In this document: positions 34,793 to 43,643 of the stretch, in pieces
Layout of the letters: the number at the start of each line of letters is the position of its first letter
Numbering within the stretch: position 1 is the stretch's first letter
NCBI RefSeq assembly: GCF_011516635.5
Contig: NZ_CP096255.1
Span: 5,082,501 to 5,146,500 of the forward strand
DNA: 64,000 nucleotides
Origin: Bradyrhizobium barranii subsp. apii
GTDB taxonomy: Bacteria; Pseudomonadota; Alphaproteobacteria; Rhizobiales; Xanthobacteraceae
Direction: 5' to 3'
The notes under the pieces: generated by a model
Told to the model about the DNA's origin: nothing
What the model saw: the letters and a program-made list of their open reading frames with translations, nothing else
Database searches by the model: none
Made by a program: the position numbers and the translations under genes

Positions 34793-36220
34793 TCAGCGGC
34801 GGAACATGCCGCCCATCATGCCGCCGACGACACCGCCGACGAAGGCCGCGCCGGCATCGCCGCCGCCGCTGTTGCGATGCTGAACCGGTGCGCCGCTCTG
34901 GGCCTGGGCCGGGGCAGCACGCCGGGCCGGCTTCGCGCTGTCGTCGCTCGCGGTGGCCGGCGCGGCCGCCACGATCTCGGACAGCAGGGCCTTGTGCTGG
35001 AGCTTGTTGAGGTAGCCGGTCGACGGATAGCCGCGGGCGGCCTGCCAGCGCTTCAGCACCGAGCGGGTCTCGTCGGTGAAGGCACCGGTCACCTTGGTGT
35101 CGAAGCCGAGCCCGGTCAGGCGGCGCTGCACGTCGCGGCGCTGGCCCTTGTCGAGGCCGATCTGGTCCTCGGTGAGCTGGGTGGAGTCGTCGGTGAAGGT
35201 GGCGGGATCGATCCCGGAGTTCAGATTGCGGGTCGCCGTGGACGGGCCGCTCTTGATCGCCGCAAGCCGCGCCAGCGCCAGCGCCTTGAACTGGCCGTTC
35301 GGATAGGCCGAGAGATAGGCGTTGAGCTCTTCCGGCTTGTTGGATTCCTTGACCGAGCGCCAGTACTCGAGCTCGACACCGTCGGAGCTGCTCGCTGCCG
35401 CCGGCACGTTTCCGGAAGCGGTCGGGGCTGCGTTGGCAACCTGCGTCTGCTGCGACGGGTTGAGATAGACCGCGCCGATCAGGTTGGTGTGGCCCCAGGG
35501 AAGCTGGCCCTTACGGGTCTCTTCGTTGACCTGGGCGCGCACCGACGTCATCGCCTGCTGGATCTCGACGCCGGGCTTGGTGATGTTGTCGATCAGTGCG
35601 CGTGTGAACGGGCTGTTGTTGCCCTCCTGGCCGTCGAGCGCGGTCTGGCCCGGGCCGGTGGCGAACGCGATCAGCGTGCCTTCGCCCGACTTCATCTCGG
35701 CAAGACCGCTCTGCACGTTGACGCTGCGCGTTGCCGAGTTCGACTTGATCTTGGCGGCGAACGGATTGTCGCGGCAGGCATCGAGGAAGACGAGCTTGAC
35801 CTTGGCGTCGCCCATGGTCTGCTCGAGCGTCAGGTCGATATTGATGGCTGCGCCGAGCTTGACGTCCATCTCCGACTTGATGTCGGCGTCGACGGGCAGG
35901 AGGTAGTTGCTGCCGCTGACGGCGATGCCGTGGCCGGCGTAATAGAACACTGCGACATCGGAGCCTTGCGCCTTGCGGCCGAAGTCCAGGAGCTTCTCCG
36001 TCATCTGGTCGCGGGTGAGGTTGGATCCTTCGATCACCTCGAAGCCGACATTGCGCAGGGTCGCCGCCATCGCCTTGGCGTCGATCGGCGGGTTCGGCAA
36101 TTGTGCGACGTTCTTGTAGGAGCCGTTGCCGACGACGAAGGCGACACGGCGGTCGGCCTTCGCGGCACTGACCGACAGTGCCATGCACATCAGCGAAACG
36201 AGCAGGGTGAGAGTGCGCAT
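34793..36220 (-). CDS. Metacaspase-like (caspase p20) protein with C-terminal peptidoglycan-binding domain
   Basis: A 475-residue protein. Signal peptide MRTLTLLVSLMCMALSVSAA then KADRRVAFVVGNGSYKNV. The peptidase C14 fold keeps both catalytic residues: H97 in FYYAGHGIA and C149 in FLDACRDNP. After a linker comes a PG_binding_1 domain (GLDKGQRRDVQRRLTGLGFD, TGAFTDETRSVLKRWQ), and then a glycine-rich tail GGVVGGMMGGMFRR. Caspase-like proteases of this type in bacteria cut after basic residues; this one is exported and may act at the cell wall. The ATG at 36220 begins the signal peptide. It stands alone; targets are unknown. Confidence 0.88.
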   Translation of the reverse strand: MRTLTLLVSLMCMALSVSAAKADRRVAFVVGNGSYKNVAQLPNPPIDAKAMAATLRNVGFEVIEGSNLTRDQMTEKLLDFGRKAQGSDVAVFYYAGHGIAVSGSNYLLPVDADIKSEMDVKLGAAINIDLTLEQTMGDAKVKLVFLDACRDNPFAAKIKSNSATRSVNVQSGLAEMKSGEGTLIAFATGPGQTALDGQEGNNSPFTRALIDNITKPGVEIQQAMTSVRAQVNEETRKGQLPWGHTNLIGAVYLNPSQQTQVANAAPTASGNVPAAASSSDGVELEYWRSVKESNKPEELNAYLSAYPNGQFKALALARLAAIKSGPSTATRNLNSGIDPATFTDDSTQLTEDQIGLDKGQRRDVQRRLTGLGFDTKVTGAFTDETRSVLKRWQAARGYPSTGYLNKLQHKALLSEIVAAAPATASDDSAKPARRAAPAQAQSGAPVQHRNSGGGDAGAAFVGGVVGGMMGGMFRR

Positions 36221-36425
36221 CTGAAATCCCCAACAGAATCGAATTGCAGGCAGCAACAAATTGGCAACGAACCTACACGAAGTGCCCGACTTCGCGCCAC
36301 CAAAACGGCAGTACGTCGTATTCAACCCGCTGCTGTGTGGCCGAATGTGCACGATGGAAAGACCCTCCAACGTGATCCAGATCACACGGCCACTTCGTTT
36401 TTGTCGCGTGAGGCTGCGCGCGGGT

Positions 36426-37301
36426 TCACTGCGCGCGGGCGGGAACCGGGGCAGTCGGCTTCAGGTTCAGGAGATTGCCGCACAGGATCAGCGTCGCGCC
36501 GAGCACGGTCCAGGCGTCGAGCCGCTCCGAATACAGCAGCCAGCCGACAGTCGCGGTGAGCGGCACCCGCAGGAAGTCCATCGGCACCACGATGGTTGCA
36601 TCCGCGTAGCGGAGCGCGCTGGCGAGGCAATGGTGCGAGAATGTGCCGCAGACCCCGATGACGAAGAGCCATCCCCAGAGAGTGGTTGACGGCCAGGTCC
36701 AGACATAGAGCGTCGGCAGCAGGCCCACGACCATCTGCACGACGATCATCCAGAACAGGATCGACAATGCGCTCTCGGTCCGGGTCAGCGATTTCGCCAA
36801 GATCATGGAAATGCTGAAGCCGATCGCGGCCCCTGGTGCGATCAGCTGTCCCGGATTGATCTCGCCGGTGGCGGGCCGCACGATCATGACGACGCCGACG
36901 ATGCCGAGCGCGATGGCGGCGATCTTCCAGACGGTCATGCGCTCGGACAGGAACGTTGCGGCCAGCACCGCAGTCCAGATCGGCATGGTGAATTCGATCG
37001 CGACGACCTGGCCGATCCCGATCAGCGTCAGTGCGTAGAACCAGCCGAGCTGAGCGAAATAATGGACCCCGTTGCGCGCGAGGTGCTGGGGCAGGCGTTT
37101 GGTCGCGACCGCCTTGAAACCGCCGGCCCGGTAGATGATCGGCAGCAGCAGCGTGAAGCCGATCACCGAGCGCACTTCCATGATCTGGAAGACGTTCAGC
37201 TCGCGCGTGGTCTCGCGGCCGGCAACCGCCATGACCAGCATCAGCGCCAGCCAGCCGGCCATCCACAGTGCAGCCATCGTTTTGGACGGTGTCCCAGTCA
37301 T
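36426..37301 (-). CDS. EamA-family (DMT) drug/metabolite transporter
   Basis: A 291-residue protein with ten predicted membrane helices in two EamA repeats (VIGFTLLLPIIYRAG; FTMPIWTAVLAATFLSERMT in the first, AIGFSISMILAKSLTRTESA; MDFLRVPLTATVGWLLYSER in the second). Members export metabolites, amino acids or drugs. Substrate not determinable. Divergent from a Rid-family gene. Confidence 0.87.
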   Translation of the reverse strand: MTGTPSKTMAALWMAGWLALMLVMAVAGRETTRELNVFQIMEVRSVIGFTLLLPIIYRAGGFKAVATKRLPQHLARNGVHYFAQLGWFYALTLIGIGQVVAIEFTMPIWTAVLAATFLSERMTVWKIAAIALGIVGVVMIVRPATGEINPGQLIAPGAAIGFSISMILAKSLTRTESALSILFWMIVVQMVVGLLPTLYVWTWPSTTLWGWLFVIGVCGTFSHHCLASALRYADATIVVPMDFLRVPLTATVGWLLYSERLDAWTVLGATLILCGNLLNLKPTAPVPARAQ

Positions 37302-37448
37302 CGTTGCTGGTGCGGGCGATCGAGCCTGAGGGGAGGGCCGGTATCGGCGACATCGCCGGCGTTTGCAACGGCCAAAACTGCGGATGCAGCGATGCAGGGC
37401 GGCGTGCTAAGGCATCATTGAACAACAAGAAAAGGGAGATCTTCGCTC

Positions 37449-37847
37449 ATGCAAATCTTGCAGCCGGCTGAATGGAAGAAACCGCGGGGCTTTTCTCACG
37501 GCGTGGTGGCCGAAGGGCCTGGCCGCTGGGTGGTGCTGGCCGGGCAGACCGGCGGCGACGAGACCGGCAATTACGCGCCTGACATGGCGGCGCAGGTCGC
37601 AACCGCGCTGAAGCGGATCATCAAGCTCCTTGGCGAGGCCGGAGCCGGTCCGGAGCACATCGTCCGCCTGACCTGGTACCTGACCAGCCGCAGCGAATAT
37701 GAGGCCGCGGGCGCCGGCATCGGCGCGGCCTGGAAGGAAACGCTGGGGCGCAATTTTCCGCCCTCGACGCTGCTCTACATCGGCGGTCTCGTGGACGAGC
37801 GCGCCAAGGTCGAAATCGAGGTTACGGCGTTCGTGCCGAACGCATAA
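37449..37847 (+). CDS. Rid-family (YjgF/YER057c/UK114) protein
   Basis: A 132-residue protein of the Rid fold (SHGVVAEGPGRWVVLAGQTG, RIIKLLGEAGAGPEHIVRLT, FVPNA at the end). True RidA enzymes, which hydrolyse 2-aminoacrylate-type imines, have an arginine in the segment PARSxV; here the matching segment is FPPSTLLYI with no arginine. So it is more likely an outlying Rid subgroup without imine deaminase activity. Start supported by GGGAG. Divergent from the DMT transporter. Confidence 0.85.
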   Translation: MQILQPAEWKKPRGFSHGVVAEGPGRWVVLAGQTGGDETGNYAPDMAAQVATALKRIIKLLGEAGAGPEHIVRLTWYLTSRSEYEAAGAGIGAAWKETLGRNFPPSTLLYIGGLVDERAKVEIEVTAFVPNA

Positions 37848-37854
37848 AACGCAT

Positions 37855-37887
37855 AAAAAAAGCCCCGGCGGAATCGCCGGGGCTTTT
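37855..37887. terminator. Bidirectional rho-independent terminator
   Basis: AAAAAA then AGCCCCGGCG-GAAT-CGCCGGGGCT then TTTT, 8 bp after the Rid gene and 20 bp before the stop of the convergent secreted-protein gene. Confidence 0.88.
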
Positions 37888-37906
37888 GGCTTGAACGCGG
37901 TCCGCC

Positions 37907-38377
37907 TTAGCGCGACAGCGAGATGTTGGCGCCGCGGAACTGGCTGTCCGCGCGCATCGTGACGCTCTGCTTGTTGCCGGACGTCTTCAGCGTGATGTTG
38001 GCGTTGAAGCCGGCGGTTGAGGCGACCAGCTCGTAGTTTCCGCCGGCACCGCGGCCCTGGAGCGAGCCGGAGATGTTGCGGCTGGCCTCGGACCAGCTGC
38101 CGCCAATAGTGCCGCCTTCAGCCCTGACGTTGGCGCCGAGATTGAACTTGTAGGCGTCGCTGGCGCAGGTCAGCGACATCTCCATCGTCGGTCCGATCGG
38201 GGCGTATCTGGCCCGGCAGCGGATCCGCTCGGTCGAGCCGTCATCGAGCGTGACGGTGCCGGCACCGCTCCAGCTCCCCGCCAGCGGGGCGAACGGGCCG
38301 GACTGGGCCTGGCTCTCAGAGTTGGCGATCCCCGCCGCAAACAAAACGGCGGCCGCGATCAGCAGCCGCCGGCTCAC
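37907..38377 (-). CDS. Secreted hypothetical protein, 156 aa
   Basis: Starts with a GTG at 38377 giving VSRRLLIAAAVLFAAGIANS and a signal peptide cut after ESQAQ. The mature part is beta-rich with repeated G-S/N patterns (LAGSWSGAGTVTLDDGSTER, GGTIGGSWSEASRNISGSLQ) and two cysteines. This lipocalin-like pattern is found in uncharacterised Bradyrhizobium proteins. Starts further upstream (to 38506) would lie inside the preceding gene. It begins 20 bp after the previous stop, forming an operon with it. Function unknown. Confidence 0.7.
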   Translation of the reverse strand: MSRRLLIAAAVLFAAGIANSESQAQSGPFAPLAGSWSGAGTVTLDDGSTERIRCRARYAPIGPTMEMSLTCASDAYKFNLGANVRAEGGTIGGSWSEASRNISGSLQGRGAGGNYELVASTAGFNANITLKTSGNKQSVTMRADSQFRGANISLSR

Positions 38378-38396
38378 GACGCTGATCCCGAATTTC

Positions 38397-38741
38397 TTAC
38401 TGGCGCGATGCTTCCCACCGCCCACTGCACGGTATGCCTGCAGATGCTCCATTCCACTTCCCCGATCCGGCGTTGCCGCTGAGTTGACCGCTGGCATATG
38501 CACCATTGATCGAAACTTTCACAAGTCCCCCGCTGCCGATGGTGCCGGAAACGTTAGCGCCGGGCGCGGTGATCTTGCCGTCGGCAACCGTCAGCATGGA
38601 GCTCGCGGTCGGCTCGCAGGTACCGCTCTTGGTCACGATGGTGACATGCCAGTTGCCGTCATAGGGGGTCTGGGCGAAAGCGGGAGCGGCGAGGGTGATA
38701 ACTGAAGCGGCACAGAATGCCGTAATGCGACCAAAACGCAT
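38397..38741 (-). CDS. Secreted hypothetical protein, 114 aa
   Basis: Signal peptide MRFGRITAFCAASVITLAAP cut after AFAQ; mature region TPYDGNWHVTIVTKSGTCEP and GSGGLVKVSINGAYASGQLS, ending with a second cysteine (GIPCSGRWEASRQ). Like its downstream partner it is glycine-rich and beta-stranded, so the two are probably related in fold. Role unknown. Confidence 0.7.
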   Translation of the reverse strand: MRFGRITAFCAASVITLAAPAFAQTPYDGNWHVTIVTKSGTCEPTASSMLTVADGKITAPGANVSGTIGSGGLVKVSINGAYASGQLSGNAGSGKWNGASAGIPCSGRWEASRQ

Positions 38742-38937
38742 GAATTCCGTCCTTGAATCTGTCTGATATGCTGACGCTTATTCGGCCCAAATGTGACGGA
38801 AATTTGTTGCATTGCCAAAGCGAAAATTGTTCCAGTGGAAACAATAGTTTATTTGTGTTTCCGGCTCCAATTTTCGAAGCAGAATCAACGCGCCTTCACG
38901 TTAAGGGTAAACGTCAGGAGAGGACTCAGGGAACGAC

Positions 38938-39525
38938 TCACGAAAGACTTGGCGCCAAGGTCGCGAACTGCTCGTCCTGAACCTTGGAGGGCAGCGCCTT
39001 GTGGACCTTGACGTAGTCGATCACGTCGGCCAGCAGCTTGAGGCCGAGCGGAGCGAGCGCGCGCTCCCAGAGTTCGCGAGCCGTCTCGCCCTTCTTGACG
39101 AAGCACCAGTCCTGGGCGGCGATGGCGCCGGCGTCCATGCGGTCGGCAAGATGATAGATCGTGCCGCCGGCGATCGGATCGCCTTCCTTGATGGTCCATT
39201 CCACCGCGGCTTTGCCCCGATGACGCGGCAGCAGCGAGGGATGATAGCCGATCCCGCCGTACTTCGCGGCGGCCAGGGCGTCCTTGCCGATCCGGGCGTG
39301 GCTGTGGGCGGTGATGATCAGGTCGGTGTCGGGGCCGATTTCGGAGGCGACCACCAGCTTCGGATTGGCCTGGACCGTCACCTCGATGCCAGCCGCCTTG
39401 GCGCTCGCCGCGAGGCGATCCTCGGCGTCGGCCACGACGACCCGCACGATCGGGACGCCGTGCTCCCGGAGCATGTTCAGGGTGGTCACGCCGAAATGGC
39501 GGGAGCCGACGAGGGTAATGCGCAT
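38938..39525 (-). CDS. Formyltransferase-family protein
   Basis: A 195-residue protein with the N-terminal formyltransferase domain only. Motifs: MRITLVGSRHFGVTTLNMLR, ANPKLVVASEIGPDTDLIIT, and IGYHPSLLPRHRGKAAVEWT, where the HPSLLP motif holds the catalytic histidine; the Asp of ADRMDAGAIAAQD completes the active site. The family transfers formyl groups from 10-formyl-tetrahydrofolate. It lacks the C-terminal domain of Fmt, so tRNA-Met is an unlikely substrate; a nucleotide sugar or amino compound is possible. It stands alone. Confidence 0.85.
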   Translation of the reverse strand: MRITLVGSRHFGVTTLNMLREHGVPIVRVVVADAEDRLAASAKAAGIEVTVQANPKLVVASEIGPDTDLIITAHSHARIGKDALAAAKYGGIGYHPSLLPRHRGKAAVEWTIKEGDPIAGGTIYHLADRMDAGAIAAQDWCFVKKGETARELWERALAPLGLKLLADVIDYVKVHKALPSKVQDEQFATLAPSLS

Positions 39526-39716
39526 GGGTGTCCGATCCGTCTCGCAACTGCGTCATCCCCCGATAACACGTCGGTGCGTCCTGTCACCAGCCGCGGGCGG
39601 TTTGTGCCGGTTATCAACAATGCACCGGGCGCGGGGGCGCGACGGGCTCCGCGATTGCGCAGCTGGCTGTTCCGGTGCTTCCATGCGCGTATGGCACCGT
39701 AATCAGGAGCGAGCGC

Positions 39717-40001
39717 ATGCGAAGAGCGTGGTTTTTCCTTCTCGCGGCACGGAGTGTGGCCACGCCCGCGCGCGCCGGCGGCCCGTACCCGGCGGTCCCG
39801 CCCGAGGTCGGGGTGGCGCCGTTCATCGGTCCGACGTGGGATGCCTATCGTTGCGTTGAAGGGCCGGTCTACAATTTCTACCACGGCGCCTATTACGGCG
39901 GGGAGCCGCCCGCACTCTATCGCGGCTACGCCTACAGGCCGTACTACCGCTACAGCGCCTACCGCAGGCTGCCGCGCAAGTATTTTTGCGTCACGGATTA
40001 G
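39717..40001 (+). CDS. Small secreted protein, 94 aa, Tyr-rich
   Basis: Signal peptide MRRAWFFLLAARSVATPARA; the mature part is rich in Tyr, Gly and Pro (YNFYHGAYYGGEPPALYRGY; RPYYRYSAYRRLPRKYFCV) with two cysteines. Such tyrosine-rich exported proteins are frequent in Bradyrhizobium and lack known function. CAGGAG lies before the ATG. Confidence 0.7.
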   Translation: MRRAWFFLLAARSVATPARAGGPYPAVPPEVGVAPFIGPTWDAYRCVEGPVYNFYHGAYYGGEPPALYRGYAYRPYYRYSAYRRLPRKYFCVTD

Positions 40002-40068
40002 CGTTGCCGGGCGGCCACATCGACAGCAAATGATGTATCCGCCGGTTCCTCTGTTTCATTTCTAACAT

Positions 40069-40112
40069 AAGCAGCCCCCGTGTGCCGCTAGAATGCACCA
40101 ACCGGGGCTGGC
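40069..40112 (+). ncRNA. Structured intergenic element, candidate small RNA
   Basis: CAGCCCCCG and CCGGGGCTG form a stem that encloses a smaller GTGTGC/GCACCA pairing. Together with the strong hairpin at 40151 it fills a 337-bp gene-free gap (40002-40338). This could be a short transcript with a terminator; no promoter is evident. Tentative. Confidence 0.3.
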
Positions 40113-40150
40113 CAAATTTGATTCCGAATCCGTTTTCGAACCCGGCTTTG

Positions 40151-40181
40151 GCCGCTGGCGAGTGATCGCCAGCGGCTTTTC
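40151..40181 (+). terminator. Rho-independent terminator in the 40.0-40.3 kb gap
   Basis: GCCGCTGGCGA-GTGA-TCGCCAGCGGC followed by TTTT on the plus strand, 150 bp after the 39717-40001 gene. Confidence 0.7.
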
Positions 40182-40338
40182 ATGCCGGCGCCATCACGAA
40201 ATCATCAAACGGTAACGCGTTCTCAACCTGCCTGTCGTATCGACGAATCCGTCGCGGATTTGTATTGCGTACCGCGACACCAAAAATGTCCCGCCGGCGC
40301 GGGCGCGCCGCGTGGGCTTTTTTGCCGGGACCGATTTC

Positions 40339-40572
40339 ATGCCGAGCGCAATTGAGCAGATCGTGGACGCCTATGTGCGGCTGAAGAACCGCCGTGGGCT
40401 CGACGAGCTGATGATGCACAGGCAGCGGCTCGCGGTCGATCTGAAGAGCAGGTCCGGCTATGATTTCAGCCTGCCGATCGGCAAGATCGACGAGGAGATC
40501 GCGATCATCGAGGAGGGGCTCAGCCGGCTGAAGGCTCAGTCTCCGGATTCCCGCGGGATACGTCCGATCTGA
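40339..40572 (+). CDS. Small hypothetical protein, 77 aa
   Basis: Starts MPSAIEQIVDAYVRLKNRRG and is mostly helical, with basic and acidic patches (ELMMHRQRLAVDLKSRSGYD, GKIDEEIAIIEEGLSRLKA). No signal or membrane segment. An in-frame GTG at 40312 would add nine residues but a GGGA motif favours the ATG at 40339. Function unknown. Convergent with the next gene. Confidence 0.6.
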   Translation: MPSAIEQIVDAYVRLKNRRGLDELMMHRQRLAVDLKSRSGYDFSLPIGKIDEEIAIIEEGLSRLKAQSPDSRGIRPI

Positions 40573-40577
40573 CGCGC

Positions 40578-40880
40578 TCAGTCGCGCCGGCCACCGTCGA
40601 TGACGGTGAACAGCGGCCGTGCCTGGGTCGGCTCGACCAGAAGTTCCTCCACCAGCGCGGTTGCCGCATCGACATATTTGCGCGTCGGTTTGTCGAGCTC
40701 ACGTTTGGCCTCGTCGTCGAGCGCGACCTTTGCGGCCTCGACCAGCTTGCGCATGCGCGCCGCATGGTCGTCGCCCGCCGTCAGCGTCGCGCGCGCCAGC
40801 GAGCGCAGCACGAACAGTTCGCCTTCGAGGCGGAGCAGGCGGTCGTTGAGCCTGGAGAGGACTGCGTTGAGATCGGCCAT
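40578..40880 (-). CDS. Small hypothetical protein, 100 aa, coiled-coil
   Basis: MADLNAVLSRLNDRLLRLEG continuing ELFVLRSLARATLT: a leucine-heptad helical region in residues 1-35, then an acidic-basic helical part (RMRKLVEAAKVALDDEAKRE; DAATALVEELLVEP). Cytosolic. Family not recognised. Confidence 0.6.
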   Translation of the reverse strand: MADLNAVLSRLNDRLLRLEGELFVLRSLARATLTAGDDHAARMRKLVEAAKVALDDEAKRELDKPTRKYVDAATALVEELLVEPTQARPLFTVIDGGRRD

Positions 40881-41083
40881 AGCTGCTGTTCGTCGCGGAG
40901 GATCCATCCTGATCTAGCGGCGATCGGTGAACGGAATCCAAACGCCATTGGCGCAATTGGGTTGATCTCCGGCGTCTCCTGGCAGCAGCGATGCCGCCGA
41001 TGTGAGACATCGTGACGTTGCGACGCATCGTTCCAGCGTGGTTCCCGCACCACATGGTGCCCGGGTGGACGTCTGGAGCACGT

Positions 41084-41299
41084 ATGATGCGGTCTATCCT
41101 GGCTTTGGTCCTCCTGATTTCAACATGCGCATGGGCGGCTGCCGCGCCGGCGCATCATGCCCGCCCGCGCCATCACGTCGCCGTCCATCTGCCCGAGGAC
41201 GCGCCGGTCCCGCCCGGCTGGTACAAATTTCCCGGGTGGCCGCCGATCCCGCCGTCCGAGAACAGGAATCTCGATCCCTCCAATTTCGGCGGCGGTTGA
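41084..41299 (+). CDS. Small secreted protein, 71 aa
   Basis: Signal peptide MMRSILALVLLISTCAWAAA followed by a His- and Pro-rich mature part (APAHHARPRHHVAVHLPEDA; PPGWYKFPGWPPIPPSENR). No known function. Start supported by GGAG. Convergent with the acetoacetyl-CoA synthetase gene. Confidence 0.65.
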   Translation: MMRSILALVLLISTCAWAAAAPAHHARPRHHVAVHLPEDAPVPPGWYKFPGWPPIPPSENRNLDPSNFGGG

Positions 41300-41305
41300 T
41301 CGAAG

Positions 41306-43351
41306 CTACGCCGCGGTTCGGGCGAGATAATCGCGGGCGAAGGCGAGATACCAGTCGAGGCAGGCGGGATTGGCCATCGCCTCCCTGTTGATGACCTTTT
41401 CGACGGGCTGGCCCAGCAGCAGCTTCTTGATCGGCAGCTCCTGCTTCTTGCCCGAGAGCGTGCGCGGGATCTCGGCGACGGCAAAGATCTCGTTCGGCAG
41501 GAATCGCCGGGACAGGCCGGCCTCGATCGCCTTGTTGATCCTGGCCTGCATCGCAGCGTCGAAGGCTGTGCCCTCGCGCAGCACCACGAACAGCGGCATG
41601 TAGCTGTCGCGGCCGAGATATTCGAGGTCGACGACGAGGCTATCCAGCACCTCCGGCAGCGCTTCGATCGCGGAATAGAGCTCGCTCGTGCCCATGCGCA
41701 GGCCGTGCCGGTTGATGGTCGCATCGCTGCGGCCATAGATGATGCAGGAGCCGTCCGGATTGACCTTGAGCCAGTCACCGTGCCGCCACACCGGCCCGCG
41801 GCCGCTGCCGTCGAAATTGTCCGGATAGGTCTCGAAATAGCTGGCGCGATAGCGCGCATCGCCCTTGTCGTTCCAGAAGCGGAGCGGCATCGAGGGCATC
41901 GGCTCGGTACAGACGAGCTCGCCGACCTCGTCGATGACGGCGCGGCCCTGCTCGCTGAAGGCTTCGACCGCCGCGCCGAGCAGGCGGCATTGCATCGCGC
42001 CCGGCGTCTGCGGCAATTCGCGGTTGCCGCCGATGAAGGCGCCGGCGAAATCAGTGCCGCCGGAGATGTTCGCCCACCAGATGTCGGCCTGCGCCTTGCT
42101 GCCGTTGATTTTCGACAACGCCGCGAAGCGATCGTTGAACCAGGCTTGCGTATCGGCGCTGAGCGGCGAGCCGGTCGAGCCGAGGCAACGCAGCCGCGAC
42201 AGATCGCCGGCCGCAGTGAGATCGATCTCGGCCTTGGCGCAGTTGGCGAAGAACGCCGCGCCGGCGCCGAAGAAGGTCGCTTTTGACTGTGCCACGAACC
42301 GCCACAGCGTGGTCCAGTCCGGCTTGTCCTTGGTGCCGCCCGGGCTGCCGTCGAAGATGCAGCAGGTGGTGCCGCTGAGCAGGCCGCCGACCTGCGAATT
42401 CCACATGATCCAGCCGGTCGAAGAGTACCAGTGATAGCGCTCGCCGAACGAGTTCGCGTGGTAGGAGCAACCGAGGTCGTTGTGCAGGCCCAGCAGCGCC
42501 AGCACCACGATGACGATCCCGCCATGGCCGTGCACGATCGGTTTCGGCAGGCCGGTGGTGCCGCTGGAATAGACGATCCAGAGCGGATGATCGAACGGCA
42601 GCCAGGCCGGCTCGAACGCGTCGATCGCGGCGCCTGTCCTTGCGGCGATGTCGGCGAGCCGGGCGTCCGGCGCTGCGGGCGCGGCCTCGCTGTGCAGGAT
42701 GACGTGCTCGACCGTCGGCAGCGATCGCCGCAGCTCCGCGACGACGTCCTTGCGATCATGCCGGCGGCCGGCATAGGTGACGGCATCGCAGGCGATCAGC
42801 ACCTTCGGCTCGATCTGCTTGAAGCGGTCGATCACGGCGGGCGCAGCCATGTCGGGCGCGCAGACGCTCCAGACCGCGCCGATGCTGGCGCTCGCCAGGA
42901 ACGCGATGATGGTTTCGGGGATGTTGGGCAGATAGGCCGCGATCCGGTCACCGGGCTTGATGCCCTTCTCCTTCAGATGCAGCGCGAGCGCCGCCGCCTT
43001 GCGCCGCAGCTCCGGCCAGCTCGTTTCGTTGAGCTTGCCGTCCTCGCCGCTACTGACGATCGCGGGCAGGCCGGCGGCGTCGGCGGCCTCGACATGCCGG
43101 AACACCTGCCGCGCATAGTTGACCTGCGCGCCGGGAAACCACACCGCGCCCGGCATCTTGCGCTCGGTCATCACGGCCGCAAACGGCGTCGGCGATTGCA
43201 GATCGTAATAGTCCCAGATGCTGCGCCAGAAGCCGTCGAGATCGCGCACCGACCACTGCCGCATCTCCTCGTAATTCGCGAAGGAAAGTCCACGCTGCTC
43301 GGCGAGCCAGTTGCGATAGAGTGCGATCTGGGGAACGAAGGGTGCGGTCAT
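41306..43351 (-). CDS. Acetoacetate--CoA ligase (acetoacetyl-CoA synthetase)
   Basis: A 681-residue ANL-superfamily enzyme that activates acetoacetate with ATP and CoA, feeding ketone-body or polyhydroxybutyrate turnover. The P-loop is VYSSGTTGLPKPIVHG; the AMP-binding motifs FGERYHWYSSTGWIMWN and the hinge and C-terminal lysine segment TLSGKKQELPIKKLL are present, and the N-terminal ACAS_N domain (WSVRDLDGFWRSIWDYYDLQ) is of the acetoacetate ligase type. The ATG at 43351 gives the family length; the frame upstream has no homology. Monocistronic. Confidence 0.92.
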   Translation of the reverse strand: MTAPFVPQIALYRNWLAEQRGLSFANYEEMRQWSVRDLDGFWRSIWDYYDLQSPTPFAAVMTERKMPGAVWFPGAQVNYARQVFRHVEAADAAGLPAIVSSGEDGKLNETSWPELRRKAAALALHLKEKGIKPGDRIAAYLPNIPETIIAFLASASIGAVWSVCAPDMAAPAVIDRFKQIEPKVLIACDAVTYAGRRHDRKDVVAELRRSLPTVEHVILHSEAAPAAPDARLADIAARTGAAIDAFEPAWLPFDHPLWIVYSSGTTGLPKPIVHGHGGIVIVVLALLGLHNDLGCSYHANSFGERYHWYSSTGWIMWNSQVGGLLSGTTCCIFDGSPGGTKDKPDWTTLWRFVAQSKATFFGAGAAFFANCAKAEIDLTAAGDLSRLRCLGSTGSPLSADTQAWFNDRFAALSKINGSKAQADIWWANISGGTDFAGAFIGGNRELPQTPGAMQCRLLGAAVEAFSEQGRAVIDEVGELVCTEPMPSMPLRFWNDKGDARYRASYFETYPDNFDGSGRGPVWRHGDWLKVNPDGSCIIYGRSDATINRHGLRMGTSELYSAIEALPEVLDSLVVDLEYLGRDSYMPLFVVLREGTAFDAAMQARINKAIEAGLSRRFLPNEIFAVAEIPRTLSGKKQELPIKKLLLGQPVEKVINREAMANPACLDWYLAFARDYLARTAA

Positions 43352-43503
43352 TGCGTGTCGGATTCTGTTGCGGGGAGGAAAGTCTATCCTGCGCCGCAGA
43401 GTAGCAGAAGCCATAGTTCGCGCAGACTGCGATGACGTCAGTAGTGGGTCTGCGAGCACCAGCAGCACGTTGGAGTGGCGCAACACGTTTACTTCAATGG
43501 ATT

Positions 43504-43583
43504 CGTCATCGCGAGCGTCGCGAAGCAATCCAGACCGTCGCCGCGGAAAGCCTCTGGATTGCTTCGCTACGCTCGCAATGACG
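43504..43583. repeat. Palindromic intergenic repeat (GCGAGCGTCGCGAAGCAATCCAGA family)
   Basis: CGTCATCGCGAGCGTCGCGA and the downstream GCTTCGCTACGCTCGCAATGACG are inverted copies, with inner AGCAATCCAGA/TCTGGATTGCT. This repeat type is widespread in rhizobial intergenic DNA. It occupies most of the gap between the acetoacetyl-CoA synthetase and the zinc-ribbon gene. Confidence 0.78.
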
Positions 43584-43643
43584 GCGTGGAGGCGGGCCGT
43601 CGCCTCAATTGGGCTGCGGTACCGAGACCATTGCTGGCGCCTG

